Assembly (NCBI GenBank): GCA_016758965.1
Contig: JAEPRB010000038.1
Location: 1-64,000 of the forward strand
DNA length: 64,000 nt
DNA from: Circinella minor
Taxonomy: Eukaryota; Mucoromycota; Mucoromycetes; Mucorales; Lichtheimiaceae
Reading direction: 5' to 3'
The notes beneath the pieces are model-generated. The model saw only the letters and a list, made by a program, of their open reading frames with translations, was not told where the DNA came from and searched no databases. Shown here one piece after another: positions 20,501 to 33,347 of this stretch (positions within the stretch are counted from its first letter, which is position 1; each line of letters starts with the position of its first letter). The position numbers and the translations under genes were made by a program.

Positions 20501-22996
20501 CTAAATGAGAAAGTGCCACCACAAATTCTCGACGTACAATAGGTGAAGCATCTGACATGGCCACTAAAGCCGAAATAGCAATATTATGTTCAATATTTAC
20601 AATTTGTTCTGTCTTGTTTGAATCTCCCAAAAATGTTCCCAAAGCATACATGGCAGCAGCACGAACTTCAGGTACACTGTCTGTTAATAATGCACATAAT
20701 TTTTCATGACCATTTTCTGCAATGGCTGCTGACTTGGCTTCTTTGTTATTCATCCATACTTGTCCAAGACATAAACAAACAAATTGACGTAATAATGGAT
20801 CTGGATCCTTTGCATGAGCTAAACAAGCTGTGATCACATTGGCACGCAAACAAGCTTGTTGTCCCAATTTGAAATTGGTGCAAAAAACTGATAAAATAAA
20901 AGCAGACATAGCTCGGTGTTCAGAAACATGTGGGATACTGAGCATAGCATTATTGGGCATTAATATATTGATAAAATAAGCATAGCCATGATCTTTTAAT
21001 AAATCATTTTGACAAGATCGATCCACAGCAAGAATACGGGCCCAAATAAAGACAAGAACAGGTTTGAGTTCAGCAGCAGGACTTTGTAATAGTTTGAGAA
21101 CGTAGGGGAAAATACCAACAGAAAGTGCTGCATTGACAGCCCATGGACCCAAATCAAGGAATCTTGATAATAAAATCAGGGCACGTAATCGATGCACTTG
21201 ACTTAATAAGACTTGAAGTACAATCGGAAGTTGTTCCGGAATTTTGGGGTTATTAACAGCCCCTTCTACAAGCCAAACCTCAAAAGCAGTTAATTGTTCT
21301 GAAAAAAATGTACTGGATTGATATTGATAAGCAGGACCATTTCCATTTTCGGCAGCCAATAATTGAGGCAATTGGAAAAGACACATATCGACAGCCAAAT
21401 CCCATGCTTGCCACATGGGATGATCGTGTGTCGTCGGTAATTGCGGTGTCGACATGGGCGTGCATTGATAAGATCGCATGATTCGTTCAGCAAGTAAGAA
21501 ATTACGAAACATGGAAGCAACCATTAAATCTTGTCGGAATAAACGTTTAAATAATTCTGGTTGATCCTGTAATACGCACCATGCAATGGTATCGGTAACC
21601 GCAGTAAATATCCAATTAAGTTCTCCTAAAGGTGTACGACGTTCAGCTGCTCGACCAGGAAGTCGAGATACCATGTCCATGGTGATGTTGGTTGTTAATA
21701 ATGGGTTACGCATCACTACCCAACGTAATGACATTTCGATTGGTGTTGTTAAACATGCTGTAAATACATCAGCAGGTAAGTCTGGATTCATTGGTAATGT
21801 TTCGTTAGGCCCGCATGCTGCTAATTGAATACAATCGCGCCATGCAGAGGATGGAGGAGTTCCTTGTGGTTGTTGCTGACTTGATGATTGCTGTTGTGTT
21901 TGACCTTGTTGTTGTTGTTGTGTCGATGATGATGATTGTTGTCCTTGTCCTTGTTGAGCAGGATCAGCATCTCGTTGCTCAGCAAATCGATTAAATGCAT
22001 TTACAATATTTCCAGCTGATGAACAATCCCAAACATAAATAACAGGAGAACCAAGCCAAGATTGTAAATCGTATAAGGAAACTGGAATATATTGTGTATA
22101 ATTACGATTAAAGACCCAGATCTCTCCACTCGCAGTAGGTTTAGGTACACCATGTCCATTATAATGAAACAATATTCTCTCCTCTTTTGCGTTTCGTCTC
22201 ATTTGACAACATAATTTCTTTGTTTCTTCCACAGATGGATCCAATGACATTTTAAATCGTGTACGTCCATTAATATTTTCGTATTGTGTATGTAAATGTT
22301 TGCCTATGGCTTCCAATGATTTTTGTGGTACAAGTAAAAATGGGTCGATCCAACATTCGAGTTTGGCGCATGGATTTGTCTTGACAATATCTGGTGGGTC
22401 TGTTCCAATATTTAAACAAATAACCAGTAAACCTATATAATAATAGTAATAATCACATATAAACATGTCATTAGATGTCAACAAACTAATCACTTTTAAT
22501 TCCTTTGATTCCTTTATTATATATATATATATATATATACCTGATACTGTTTTTATACGTTCTCGTAAACGCTAAATATACAATAAAAAAAAACGACAAA
22601 TTAGGTGCCAGTTAAAAAATATCGATTACAGGTTGATATGAAAAAAATAAAAAAAACTCTTCTTTTTTTTTTGCTTACCCAATCTAAAGATACACTTCGT
22701 ACAGTAGGATCGGGTTTTGCATTGGTATCATGTCGTTTGTCAGAAAAATGTAAAAAGCTTAAAACGTCATCCTCATAAACTGCGTGGTCAAAACCGTGAC
22801 GAATTGTTGAAACTGTTCTTCGTTGTTGTTGTTCTTCATTCGTGGTAGTAGTAGTTGTAGTTGTAGTAGTAGTTCGATTATTATTATTATTGTCATTATC
22901 AATATCATTACGTTCTCCATTAACAAGTGTACTACTTGTACTGCGCGCGTCTTCGTTAGCGTCCGAAGCAATGACATGCACCGCTGCGCTCGGCAT
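17505..22996 (-). CDS. KOG1: Raptor / Kog1 / Mip1, TORC1 scaffold subunit
   Basis: This multi-exon gene encodes roughly 1,460 residues. Exon 1 (22996-22679) ends LHFSDKRH...PDPTVRSVSLDW; a 31-bp exon and then a 2.9-kb exon (22432-19521) follow; smaller exons (for example 19369-19261) run to a last exon at 17534-17505 coding LYRSHNITS. The N-terminal RNC domain is clear (CLNIGTDPPDIVKTNPCAKL, FHYNGHGVPKP, IYVWDCSSAG), with the caspase-like His and Cys retained. HEAT-like repeats follow (WVVMRNPLLTTNITMDMVS, CLGQVWMNNKEA, AAAMYALGTFLGDS), then a Ser/Asn/Gln-rich linker, then WD40 repeats (VWDWKTSTPLSVID, IKVWDAHQEMS, IKIWDIRESSS, IKVWNVNGSR). Raptor recruits substrates to TOR kinase at the vacuole or lysosome. 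Start: the ATG at 22996, followed by low-complexity Asn and Thr runs; the conserved part begins near residue 75. Confidence 0.92.
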
Positions 22997-23897
22997 TGCT
23001 TTTAATAATAATAATATTAGTGATAAAATAGAGAGTAAAATAATAAAAAAAAAAAAAAGCGTTTTTTCTTTTTTTTTTTCTTCTTCTTTTTCCAAGAAGT
23101 TGGTGTATAAATAAAAAGAACTATGAAACAACCAAGGTGTTATGTTATTTAAATTAGTGACATTCTTTTTTTTCTTAATGCTTTTGTTATTATTATTTAA
23201 CTTTACCCAAGAAAAAAAAAAAAGGCAAGTTGTGTAAAAATAAAAAAGAAACCTTTTTTTTTTGTTCAAGAAACAATAATGCTATATAATAGAAAGCGAG
23301 AGCTTTTTTTTATTTTTGGCTGTGACTTAAACCTACTTTTTTTTTTGGCTCTCTTTGTCAATTTTGATTATAAAATTTTGATAAAGATCTATGTAATCAA
23401 TAGAGAATCTGTCATCATTTTATCCTTATTAAGAAGATATTTTGAGAATATAGATGAGGGAGAGAAAAAGGAATAATTTTTATTATTATTATTATTATAT
23501 ATCTATGTATTTATAAAGATGTATCATCTATGTTTGTTTGATAATGCATACTATTATTAGAAATTGATAGAAAAATATGTTGTAATTTTTTATATTCTCT
23601 AAACCAAATACAAACGTTTGTATAATAATATTAAAATCCGCATTATATACATTCAGGAAAAAGAGCATTAGAACTTGAATTCCTGGTTACTATCAATCAG
23701 TTGATATCCATTCACTCAGTTTTATTCGAGGCTATTTTATGTGTGTTGTTTAGAAGGAGTGATCCCTATCGGAGTAAGTATAGACGCATTGTCATTATAC
23801 GCGCAGCCATTTCGCGATTCTTTTTCTTGCTCTTTTTTTTTAACCTTTTTTTTTTAACCTTTTCTATTACATATATACATAACTAAATTAGTTTATA
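22997..23897. other. Shared divergent promoter region of Raptor and CSN2
   Basis: About 0.9 kb of AT-rich DNA with T runs separates two genes transcribed away from each other. A pyrimidine-rich tract (about 23821-23870) precedes the CSN2 start. No gene is supported. Confidence 0.5.
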
Positions 23898-26050
23898 ATG
23901 AGTGACGACGATTTTATGCTCGAGGATGACGAAGGGGTAAAAAAAATATAAAGATACATTTATTTTTATTTTTTTACAATTCGAAACAAAGAAACATGTT
24001 TAAAGGAACAAAAAAACTGAACATTTTTTCTTTTATATAATAATGTTAGGACTATGATTTCGAATTTGAAGACGACGACGACGACGAACCCGATGCTAAT
24101 TTAGAAAATAGATATTATAATGCTAAAGGTTCATTTAATTCTTTTAAAAGAATAGAATAAACGCAAATAATAATCAATGATCTTTTTTTTTTTATTAGAA
24201 TTATAAGAAATATTAATAATAATATTTTATTATATATATAGCTCGAAAAGAAGACGAACCAGAAGAAGCAATCGCTGAATTTCAAGGTGTTGTGGATGCA
24301 GAAGAAGAAAAAGGCGATTGGTAAAAAAGAGAAATGGATATTTTCTTTTAGTTTCTGTTAAACTAACAAGTAGATTGGATAGTAACATGATTATTTATTA
24401 TTATTATTATTATATAAAAGGGGGTTTAAATCACTTAAACAAATGGCCAAAATATCTTTTCAATCAAATAAGCCTGAAGATGTAAGTACCCTTTTTCAAA
24501 TTAGATCAATAAGAATGGATAGATAAATGTATACTTATTTGATATATGAATTATATATGTATAGACTTTACGATATTATAAACAACTTCTTACATATACC
24601 AAAACAGCAGTAACACGCAATTATAGTGAAAAGAGTATTAATAATATTTTGGATTATGTATCTACTTCAGATGATATGCGTCTTGTTGAACAATTTTATC
24701 AAGTTTCACTTGAAGCTTTAAAAGAAATGAATAATGAGGTACAATAACGATTATTATTATTATTATTATTATTTATGTGAGTATATAATTAAATTTTAAT
24801 GATTATTACAGCGTCTTTGGGTCAAAACCAATTTAAAGTTAGCTAAACTTTGGTTGGATCGTAAAGAATATAGTCGAACAACAAAGGTAATATATATAAG
24901 ATTCAAATCTACTTGAAATATTATTTAACTTATTGAATATTGTGATAATAATTTTAGATTTTACGAGAATTACGTAAAGCATGTGAAAGTGGTGATGGTA
25001 CTGATTATCAAAGAAAAGGAACACATCTTCTTGAAGTACTTGCACTTGAAATTCAAATGCATACTGAAACTAAAAATAACAAGAAACTTAAAGAATTGTA
25101 TCAACAAAGTCTTAATGTAAAATCAGCTATTCCACATCCACGTATTATGGGCGTTATTCGTGAATGTGGTGGTAAAATGCATATGGGTGAAAGTAGGTGT
25201 ATATAATCAAATTAATGGGAGGGATGTAGTTTGGGAAACGGAAGAAGATAAAGTAAAGGCTAATTATCATTGTTATTATATATAAATAGAGGAATGGGAT
25301 ATGGCACAAACGGATTTTTTTGAATCGTTTAAAAATTATGATGAAGCTGGTAGTCCACAACGTATTCAAGTACTCAAGTAAGTAGTTGTTCATTATTATT
25401 ATTTAAAAAAAACAGCTAAATTTATTATAATTTATTTATTTATATACGTAAAAAAAAGATATCTTGTATTAGCAAATATGTTGACAGAATCACAAATCAA
25501 TCCATTTGATTCACAAGAAACAAAACCCTATAAGAATGATAAAGAAATTGTTGCTATGACTAATTTAGTTAGTGCTTTTCAAAGAAAAGATATTCGTGAA
25601 TTTGAACGTATCTTAAAAAGTAAAAGTTTTTATGAATCATTATTATCATAGTCTGAACCAAACAAATATATACTTATATTTATACTCATTTATTATTTAT
25701 TATTTATTTTATTTGTTTAGGTAATCGTCAATCCATCATGGGTGATTCTTTTATTCGAGCTTATATTGATGATGTACTTGCAAATATTCGAAAACAATTC
25801 CTTGTTAAACTTATTAAACCTTATACACGAATAGAACTTGCTTTTATGGCCAAGGTAATAATCATAATTACATATTTTACATAAGAATTATAGAACTAAA
25901 TGGGTAAATTAATATTATATTATTTCTTTATTATAGCAACTTAGTATTACATCTGAAGAAGTGGAAGAATTACTGATTGCTTTAATTCTCGATGAAAAAA
26001 TTTCGGGTCAAATTGATCAAGTGAATCAACGACTTGAACTTGAGCAGAGG

Positions 26051-26081
<31 letters not shown>

Positions 26082-26260
26082 TATATTTTGTTTATATGGA
26101 TATATATCTTGGATAAAGATTAGATAAAGAATTATAACAACAATACTAATATCATGATAATATTAATAGATCAACGGATACTGTGAAATATGAAACAATG
26201 GAAAAATGGTCCAATAATTTGTCTAAATTATGCAAAACTGTATCCAGTCGTGTTCAATAA
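23898..26260 (+). CDS. CSN2: COP9 signalosome subunit 2 (CSN2 / TRIP15 / Alien)
   Basis: This gene has about twelve exons. The first, 23898-23936, encodes [13 protein letters not shown]; the next adds [20 protein letters not shown], the acidic start typical of CSN2. Later exons encode YYNAK...[24 protein letters not shown], and the very conserved block [81 protein letters not shown] and [15 protein letters not shown], covering the TPR-like helices and the PCI domain. The stop is at 26258-26260. CSN2 is the scaffold subunit that helps bind cullin-RING ligases for deneddylation by CSN5. It is divergent from Raptor, and its 3' end lies 121 bp from the Vta1 stop. Confidence 0.93.
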
Positions 26261-26381
26261 TAATAATAAAACAGTTTTTTTTTTTTCTTTTTTCTCTCTT
26301 TTTTTTTCCATATTGTTTTTTTTTATTCTTTTCAAATCCCAAAAATTACATTCCTTCCTTCTTTTTCTTTTTTTTTCTTCC

Positions 26382-27809
26382 CTAGTAACCAAAGTTATTT
26401 TGTTGATTATATCCTAAATCATTTAATGCTGTCAATAGTTGTGTTCTTGCAGTCTTGATATCATCATAATTAAGAGCACTAATAGCCCATTTTGCATGTT
26501 TTTGAGCTGCAGCAATGCTTCCAGGATCTACTATAGGTGTTTGAGAAGAGGTTATTGAAGATTGTACTGGAGCAGGTGCAGGAGCAGGTGCTGATGGTTG
26601 TGGTGATGGCTGTTGAACAGGAACAGAAGGTTGTTGAGTGGGTAGTTGATGCGGAACTTGTGGTAAGAAACTGTTACTAGGTGTTACTGTAGGTGATGTA
26701 TGTTGTTGTTGTTGAGCAGGTGGAGGTGAAGATAAGGATGATGATGAAGTAGTTGCGTTAGGTGGTGGTGGAGGCGAAAAACTAGGAGGTTGTTCAGCTG
26801 AGGCGTTACCAGGTAACGGAGCAGTAAAATTAGAAGGTGGACTTGGGAATTCGGATATCGAAGAAGGTGGTTGTGTGGGCATATCTTGATCTAATGCCAT
26901 ATTTTCCCCTTCTACTTCTTGTTTTTCTACTTCAGCATCTTCTTCTTCTTCTTGATTTTCACCAGGTGCACCAGGTGTTGGTGTACGTCCTTCACGAAGT
27001 GCTTTCATAATATCTGCTGCTTTCCATTTTGAATATTTTATCTTGCCTTCCACCTTTTATTTTATTATATAATATATTAAAAATAATCTTTTATCCATTT
27101 CCCCCCCCCCGTCTTTTCTTTATTTTATTACCTCTGGATCCAAATCACCAAATGTTTTCAAAAGTTCCAAAAAAATTGAAGCTGCCAAGAATGTCTTGGC
27201 GGTTTTCCTTTTCAAAATTAAAAAAAGTCATAAATAAATAAACTCGCGCTTTATTCAATATATAGATTATTTCTTATAACTTACTTTGATGCTTTTCCAG
27301 CACGATCTTCATTATCAGCATTGAGAAAAACTTTTAGTGCAAAATTTTCAATATGTGCATAACCTACTAAATCATTAGTAATAGCTTCATTATTGGCACC
27401 AAGGGTTCCTTTTACCTAATAAATACACGTAACACATACATTTTATTTCCTTATAAGCTTCTGCACTTTTTTATTATTATCATTATTATCTAATGAATTA
27501 AGAATTAACTTACTTGTTCTAATTTATCTAATAATTGAGACAAGTAAGCATTAGTTTCTTTATTACTTGGGCCTTTACTAATGGCCATTTTTACAGCATA
27601 ATATTGGGCTATATAGAACAACAACAACAACAACAACAACAAAAAGAAAATATTAGGTATCTTAAATATTAAAACAACAAAAGATAAATGGTGAACTCAT
27701 ATTTAGTTAGTTATATACCATAATAAGAAATAATAGGATCTCGTTCACTTAATTCTTGACCACGTTGAATGTAAGGTGCAATGTATTTTAATTCAGTTGG
27801 TATATCCAT
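26382..27809 (-). CDS. VTA1: Vta1 / LIP5, Vps4 activator of the ESCRT pathway
   Basis: The ATG at 27809 opens MDIPTELKYIAPYIQRGQEL, and further exons encode YYAVKMAISKGPSNKETNAY, VKGTLGANNEAITNDLVGYA, HIENFALKVFLNADNEDRAG and KTAKTFLAASIFLELLKTFG, the two MIT-like helical bundles of Vta1. A Pro/Gln/Ser-rich linker of roughly 150 residues follows, then AAQKHAKWAISALNYDDI and TARTQLLTALNDL, the C-terminal dimerisation domain. The last exon runs from about 27053 to the stop at 26382-26384. Vta1 binds Vps4 and stimulates its ATPase to recycle ESCRT-III during multivesicular body sorting. The two ends of the family (N-terminal MIT pair and C-terminal domain) are both present, so the gene looks complete. 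It is convergent with CSN2. Confidence 0.88.
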
Positions 27810-29089
27810 TTTACGTATTAAAGAAAAAAGTAAAAAAAAAAGAAAGTATATTTTGTCCCTGAAGAAGAAAAACTGTTTCAATTACAGCAATTTAAGATAG
27901 TGATAAATCCTCGGCATTAGAGGCATTGATCGTAGTTTTGTCGGATTTCATAATAAAAAAAACTGTAGAATTTTTGCTTTAGTGAGTTTTAGATGTCATC
28001 CATTAAGTTTATTTTGACAGGGAAAATTTTTATTCTGTATACAGTCAATAAATGTTTTATTTACCGGGAAAACAAGTTATATTCAATTATTCAATCATCA
28101 ATAGTTTTATCCTTTTGTATTATACTTCATATAACCTGTTTTTTTTTTTTTTTTTTAAGTTTTTGATTTTACACATTCAAATTTTATATTTATAACTTTT
28201 TACTTTTTCGAAAGTTTGTTATTGATGTTTATATGTTACATCTATTATTATTATTATTATTGGTGGTCGATCGGGGCTGACATACACATTTGTTTATATC
28301 GAATCGTGCAGGTAAAATAATGATGTACTACATTCTCTATTTATTATTATCAATACAACGATGTTCTACAAAAATAGCATAACGTAAACCAAAAAAAAAA
28401 AAAAAAAAAGAATGCATGTGGGTTACAACCCTAAACTTGAAGAAAACTTTCTTTGTTTATAATAGTATCAGTTTCAAAAAGTTGTAATAAGTTTAAATAT
28501 ATTATGGATGATGCTACTATGTTAATGATCATGGTAATAATACAACTATTATTCGAATCAAAATATTTTATTTATGTTGTATTTTTATTCATCAAACAAA
28601 AATATGATATAAAATTACAGTAAAATTATAATAATGTCATTTTATACTGTGTACACAAATCTACAACTTTTATTTCCACAGACCCCCTTAACTTCTCTCA
28701 TCTTCCGGAGTTGTTTATTTGCTGGTGTGTGGGATGGGAAAGGAGTTTTTTGTTCACACTTATTGAATGAAATATTTATATTTTATACCTTTTTTTTTTT
28801 TAACAAATGTATTTATTTTGAATATTAAATATATTTCATACTAATATGATAGTAAGAAAATAATAATCAATTTGGATTTTCGGTCCAGTTACAAGAAAAA
28901 GAAAACAAGGAGAGTTTTGTGTTGCCATAAAAAAAAATGACAGGACTGATGTAAAAAAGAGTACTATTCTATTTAAAGTAATGTTCATTGCATATATAAA
29001 GAAAAGACAAAAAAATTGTATGCAAAGCATACTTCATTTTACCTTTCTTTCTTTTCTTTTCTTTCTTCTTTATATATCACAATCAAATC
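27810..29089. other. Intergenic DNA between Vta1 and beta-tubulin
   Basis: This holds the divergent promoters of both genes. The DNA is AT-rich with T runs, and a CT-rich tract (29043-29071) lies just before the tubulin start. No other gene is supported. Confidence 0.5.
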
Positions 29090-30744
29090 ATGAGAGAAAT
29101 TATTCACGTTCAAGCTGGTAAAGTATATTATTGTTTTACTAATTTATTATATTCTTTTACATATAAACTCATTTTTTTTTATTAATAATAAAATAACCAT
29201 TTATAATATAAGGTCAATGTGGCAATCAAGTAAGTTTTGTAAAAATAAATAAATAATAAATAACGCGTACATAGTATTAATTAAAAAAATATGTGTATTA
29301 ATATAGATTGGTCAAAAATTTTGGGAAAACATTAGCAAAGAACATGGTATTGATGAAACAGGTGCTTATGCAGGCGATAATGATTTACAATTGGAACGTA
29401 TCAATGTCTATTATAATGAAGGTTCTACTGGAAAATATGTACCACGTTCTGTCTTGGTAGATTTGGAACCAGCTACTATGGATGCTATTCGAAGTAGTCA
29501 ATATGGAAAGCTGTTTCGTCCAGACAACTTTGTGCATGCACAATCCGGTGCAGGAAACTCTTGGGCTAAAGGTTATTATACCGAAGGTGCAGAATTAGTC
29601 GAATCTGTACTTGATATTATTAGAAAAGAAGCAGAACATACAGACTGTCTGCAGGGATTTCAATTGGCGCATTCATTAGGTGGTGGTACAGGCTCCGGTA
29701 TGGGTTCTTTGTTGTTGTCCAAAATCCGTGAAGAATATCCTGATCGTATGTTGTGTACTTATTCCGTTGTGCCTTCTCCCAAGGTTTCTGATACTGTTGT
29801 TGAACCTTATAATGCTGTTCTTTCTGTTCATCAATTGGTTGAAAACTGTGATGCTACTTTCTGTATTGATAACGAAGCTTTGTATGATATTTGTTTTCGT
29901 ACTTTGAAGCTTTCCAACCCGGGCTATGGTGAACTCAATACTTTGGTTTCGGCTGTCATGTCCGGTGTTTCTACTTCATTACGTTTTCCTGGTCAACTTA
30001 ACTCAGATTTACGTAAATTATTTGTTAATATGGTTCCATTCCCACGTCTTCATTTTTTTATGGTGGGCTTCGCACCTTTGACTGCCTTTGCTTCACAAGA
30101 ATATCGTAGTCTCAGTGTTCCTGAATTGACAGCTCAAATGTTTGATGCAAGAAACATGATGGCTGCTTCTGATCCACGTCATGGTCGTTATTTAACAGTA
30201 GCTACTATTTTTAGAGGTCGCCTATCAACAAAAGAAGTGGAAAATCAAATGTTGGCAGTACAACAAAAGAATTCTTCTTATTTTGTTGAATGGATTCCCA
30301 ATTCTGTCAAGACTTCATTATGTGATATCCCACCTGTAGGTTTGAAAATGTCTGGTACTTTTATTGGTAATAGTACAGCTATTCAAGAATTGTTTAAACG
30401 TGTTAATGAACAATTTACAGCCATGTTTCGCCGTAAAGCTTTCATGCATTGGTATACTGGTGAAGGCATGGATGAAATGGAATTTACTGAGGCTGAATCT
30501 AATATGAATGACCTCGTGTCTGAGTAAGTTATATGCATAATCTTTACCATCTCGCTACTCCCTATTTGTTTATAATCCCCAATTTTCTATAAATGCATAA
30601 AATTCATTATTTACTATTTTTATTTATTTATTTATTAGATATCAACAATATCAAGAAGCAGGTGTAGAAGAATTGGAAGATGATTTAATTGATGAAGATG
30701 AAGATCATTATTTGGATGAAGAACTTCCTTTGGAAGAAGATTAG
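29090..30744 (+). CDS. Beta-tubulin
   Basis: Four exons (29090-29117, 29213-29229, 29307-30523, 30639-30744) give 455 residues. The start [17 protein letters not shown] is the autoregulatory and nucleotide-binding N-terminus; GGGTGSGMG (140-148) is the tubulin signature for GTP phosphate binding; the C-terminus is a long acidic tail ending EELPLEED. The 17-bp second exon codes the GQCGNQ part, an ancient intron-rich 5' end seen in fungal beta-tubulins. Beta-tubulin pairs with alpha-tubulin in microtubules. Residues at the benzimidazole site are Tyr167 (LCTYSVV), Ala198 ([10 protein letters not shown]) and Phe200, so two of three differ from the sensitive Phe167/Glu198/Phe200 state. Mucorales usually have several beta-tubulin paralogues, so this may be one isotype. 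Confidence 0.96.
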
Positions 30745-30934
30745 TTTGTCTTATTTTAGATATACATAAGGAAAAATCAGTATTATTCTTTGTAATCATG
30801 TATAAAAAAAGAAAATTATACGTACATGCATAAACTATGTGAAAAGTTGAATATTGCCCTAAATTACCCCGGATTACAAAATAAGATCTAATAATAAGTA
30901 ACGAATTTATTACGTATGTTGACACTTTTTCCCC

Positions 30935-30974
<40 letters not shown>

Positions 30975-33183
30975 TTTAACGTATCAAATATATGTTAAAT
31001 TATTATAAATAAGATTTTATATGCTTAGAAACACTTCATGCATGGTGACAACAAAAAATTAATGTTATAAAAAATCAGTACACTTCCTGCTACTTGATTT
31101 TTCATCGCCGTCAATTTTTTTGTATATATAACAAAAAAAAAGAAAAGAAAAGGAGAGACCTTATTTTTTTAGCACTGCATAAAACACATAATAAAATTAT
31201 TTCATTGTTTTTTACCCATATTATTTAATCGATATTTATTTATTTTTTTCGTATCATAAATTTGTGTTTTTGCTTGAATAATTAACACTTCTATTTGTGT
31301 TATATAACCGAATTCTTTAAAACAAAACAAGATGTTATTATCTCTTTTCCCTTTTCGTTTTTTATTAAAAAAAAGGGCCAACTTTGCTGTCCTAATAATT
31401 ACTACAGTGATAAAGTTGATGGATTCAAAAGAATACTTGATAAGGCAAGTTATCGAATATAATTTGTTTTTTTTCTGAGTGTTTATTATTATCATCCTTA
31501 CGTAACACGTACTCATTTTGCTTATATCAGTGTTGATATGATAATTAGTGAACTTTTTAATTTAAACAATTTAATCTAAGATAGGCCTATTATATGATTA
31601 AAATCAAATCGTTTTAAAACATGAATACTTGTGATCTTACTTTCATTTTGCTCGTCAAAAACTGAATTCTACCAAAAGATGTATTAATAAACACCTTCAT
31701 TTTCGTTAAATCTTTGACCCATGTTAAGAAGATAATTAATAGGTACGTACCATGAAAAATACTTATTTCAAGTATTAAAAAAAAAGAACAATTGACTGTG
31801 AGTTTTCTTACTACAGCTAAAGAAAGGAGACGAAAGATACGTAGTCACTTTCTCTACTCTTATGATTATTATATCAACCAAACTCTTTTTGTTTTGTTTT
31901 TCTGTGCGATGTTTCAATAAAGCATTTTATACTTTGAAAGATAGTGGAGATGCGACGATAAACATAATAATAAGAACAAAATAAAAATTGAAGTATATTT
32001 GAGAGACTTACCACCAGTGCTTTGATTATTGTTTGGAACGATTACAAATGACTAGAGAAAATCAAATTTCAAGTTCAGGGATGGATTAATTCTTTGAAGA
32101 ATATGCCCCAGTCAATGCTTGGTTATATATGTCCAGAAGAAAGGAGCATTATTACTAATTCGTATTGTTTTTTTATCATATAAATGATGATGGAACATGT
32201 GTTGTATATTAAAGCAACAAACTTTTAAATTATAAAAAAATCGGATAAGAATAACTGATTATATTATATACAGAATATCATTATCCTAGATATAACGACG
32301 ATAAAGTAATTCTAATCCATTATTAACACTATTACAAATGGATCCAATTTGTGTGCTATTATAGTAGAAGTCAGTAAATGCATCTGCGAAGAACCATCTT
32401 AAATCCATATACTGAATCTTTGTAACCAATAGATTTGAACTGTCAATGCAATTAAGAATTATTTATACAATATACTCGCGTATCGATTATGCTGCTTGCT
32501 ATTTAGTATGTCCATTCACTCTTCTGCTTGAAAATTTTAGAAAGTCTATAGAATCAATTCAGAGAAAAGACCAAGATAAAAATATAAATAATTAATAAGT
32601 GGCTCTTATACATGGATATGTAAAGAAACATTTGTTTATTAATTCTGGCCATCTTATGTTAAACAAGGTAAACATATTATGGGAGCAAGAATATAGCTCC
32701 TTCTTTGTCTCCTTTATTAATTATTATTAGTGCTTGGTAGTTTCAACAATAGTGTTTCAAAGTTTTCAGTGCTGTTTTGAATTTGACGTAATACGTATGT
32801 AAATTGTTAAAAAAGATTTCGGGAGAAGACGATTCATATATGGCACTTGAACAAAATTACTAATATACTCTGTCTATTCTACAAATTTGGGACCAGATTT
32901 CTTTTTGATAGCAATAGTATTAAGAACAATAAACTTATTTGTAGTATTGCTTATGTAATAACTACGTTTTACGTAGCTATACGCTATAATTATCAATGTC
33001 CAAATTTATGGATAATACAAACTTATTCTCCTGTCTTATGTATGGGAATTCTAGCTTCTTTTTATTACTCCCAGTTTGAGCAATTTTGAATAAAACTTCT
33101 CTTTTTTTTTTTTTGACATAAATTACATTTATTTTACTTTTACTTGACTATAATTTTTCTTTTGATATATTTTTCTTTTATTG
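30745..33183. other. Long intergenic region with microsatellite
   Basis: About 2.4 kb lack a convincing gene. A (GT)16 tract lies at 30941-30972. At about 32094-32150 one frame reads FEEYAPVNAWLYMSRRKEHYY before a stop; it vaguely recalls the YAPV start of Ty1/copia reverse transcriptase, but nothing nearby confirms it. A pyrimidine-rich tract (33098-33180) leads into the transporter start. Confidence 0.45.
30941..30972. repeat. (GT)16 microsatellite
   Basis: Sixteen uninterrupted GT units lie 0.2 kb downstream of the beta-tubulin stop. Confidence 0.95.
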
Positions 33184-33301
33184 ATGAACAGCATCACCGA
33201 GATTGAAAACGAAAAAGGATATGATAATAACCTCGTTAATCACACTGTCGATGAACAATTAGAAGCTCATTATTGGAAAGAGAAGAGTAGCAACACTACT
33301 C

Positions 33302-33347
<46 letters not shown>

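Noticed and set aside
22823..23114. Plus-strand open frames with Val, Ser or Ile runs opposite Raptor exon 1
   Set aside because: They are the antisense of Asn/Thr repeat codons in Raptor and have no independent support.
32094..32150. Ty1/copia reverse transcriptase remnant (FEEYAPVNAW)
   Set aside because: Only about ten residues are suggestive and no neighbouring motif supports it.
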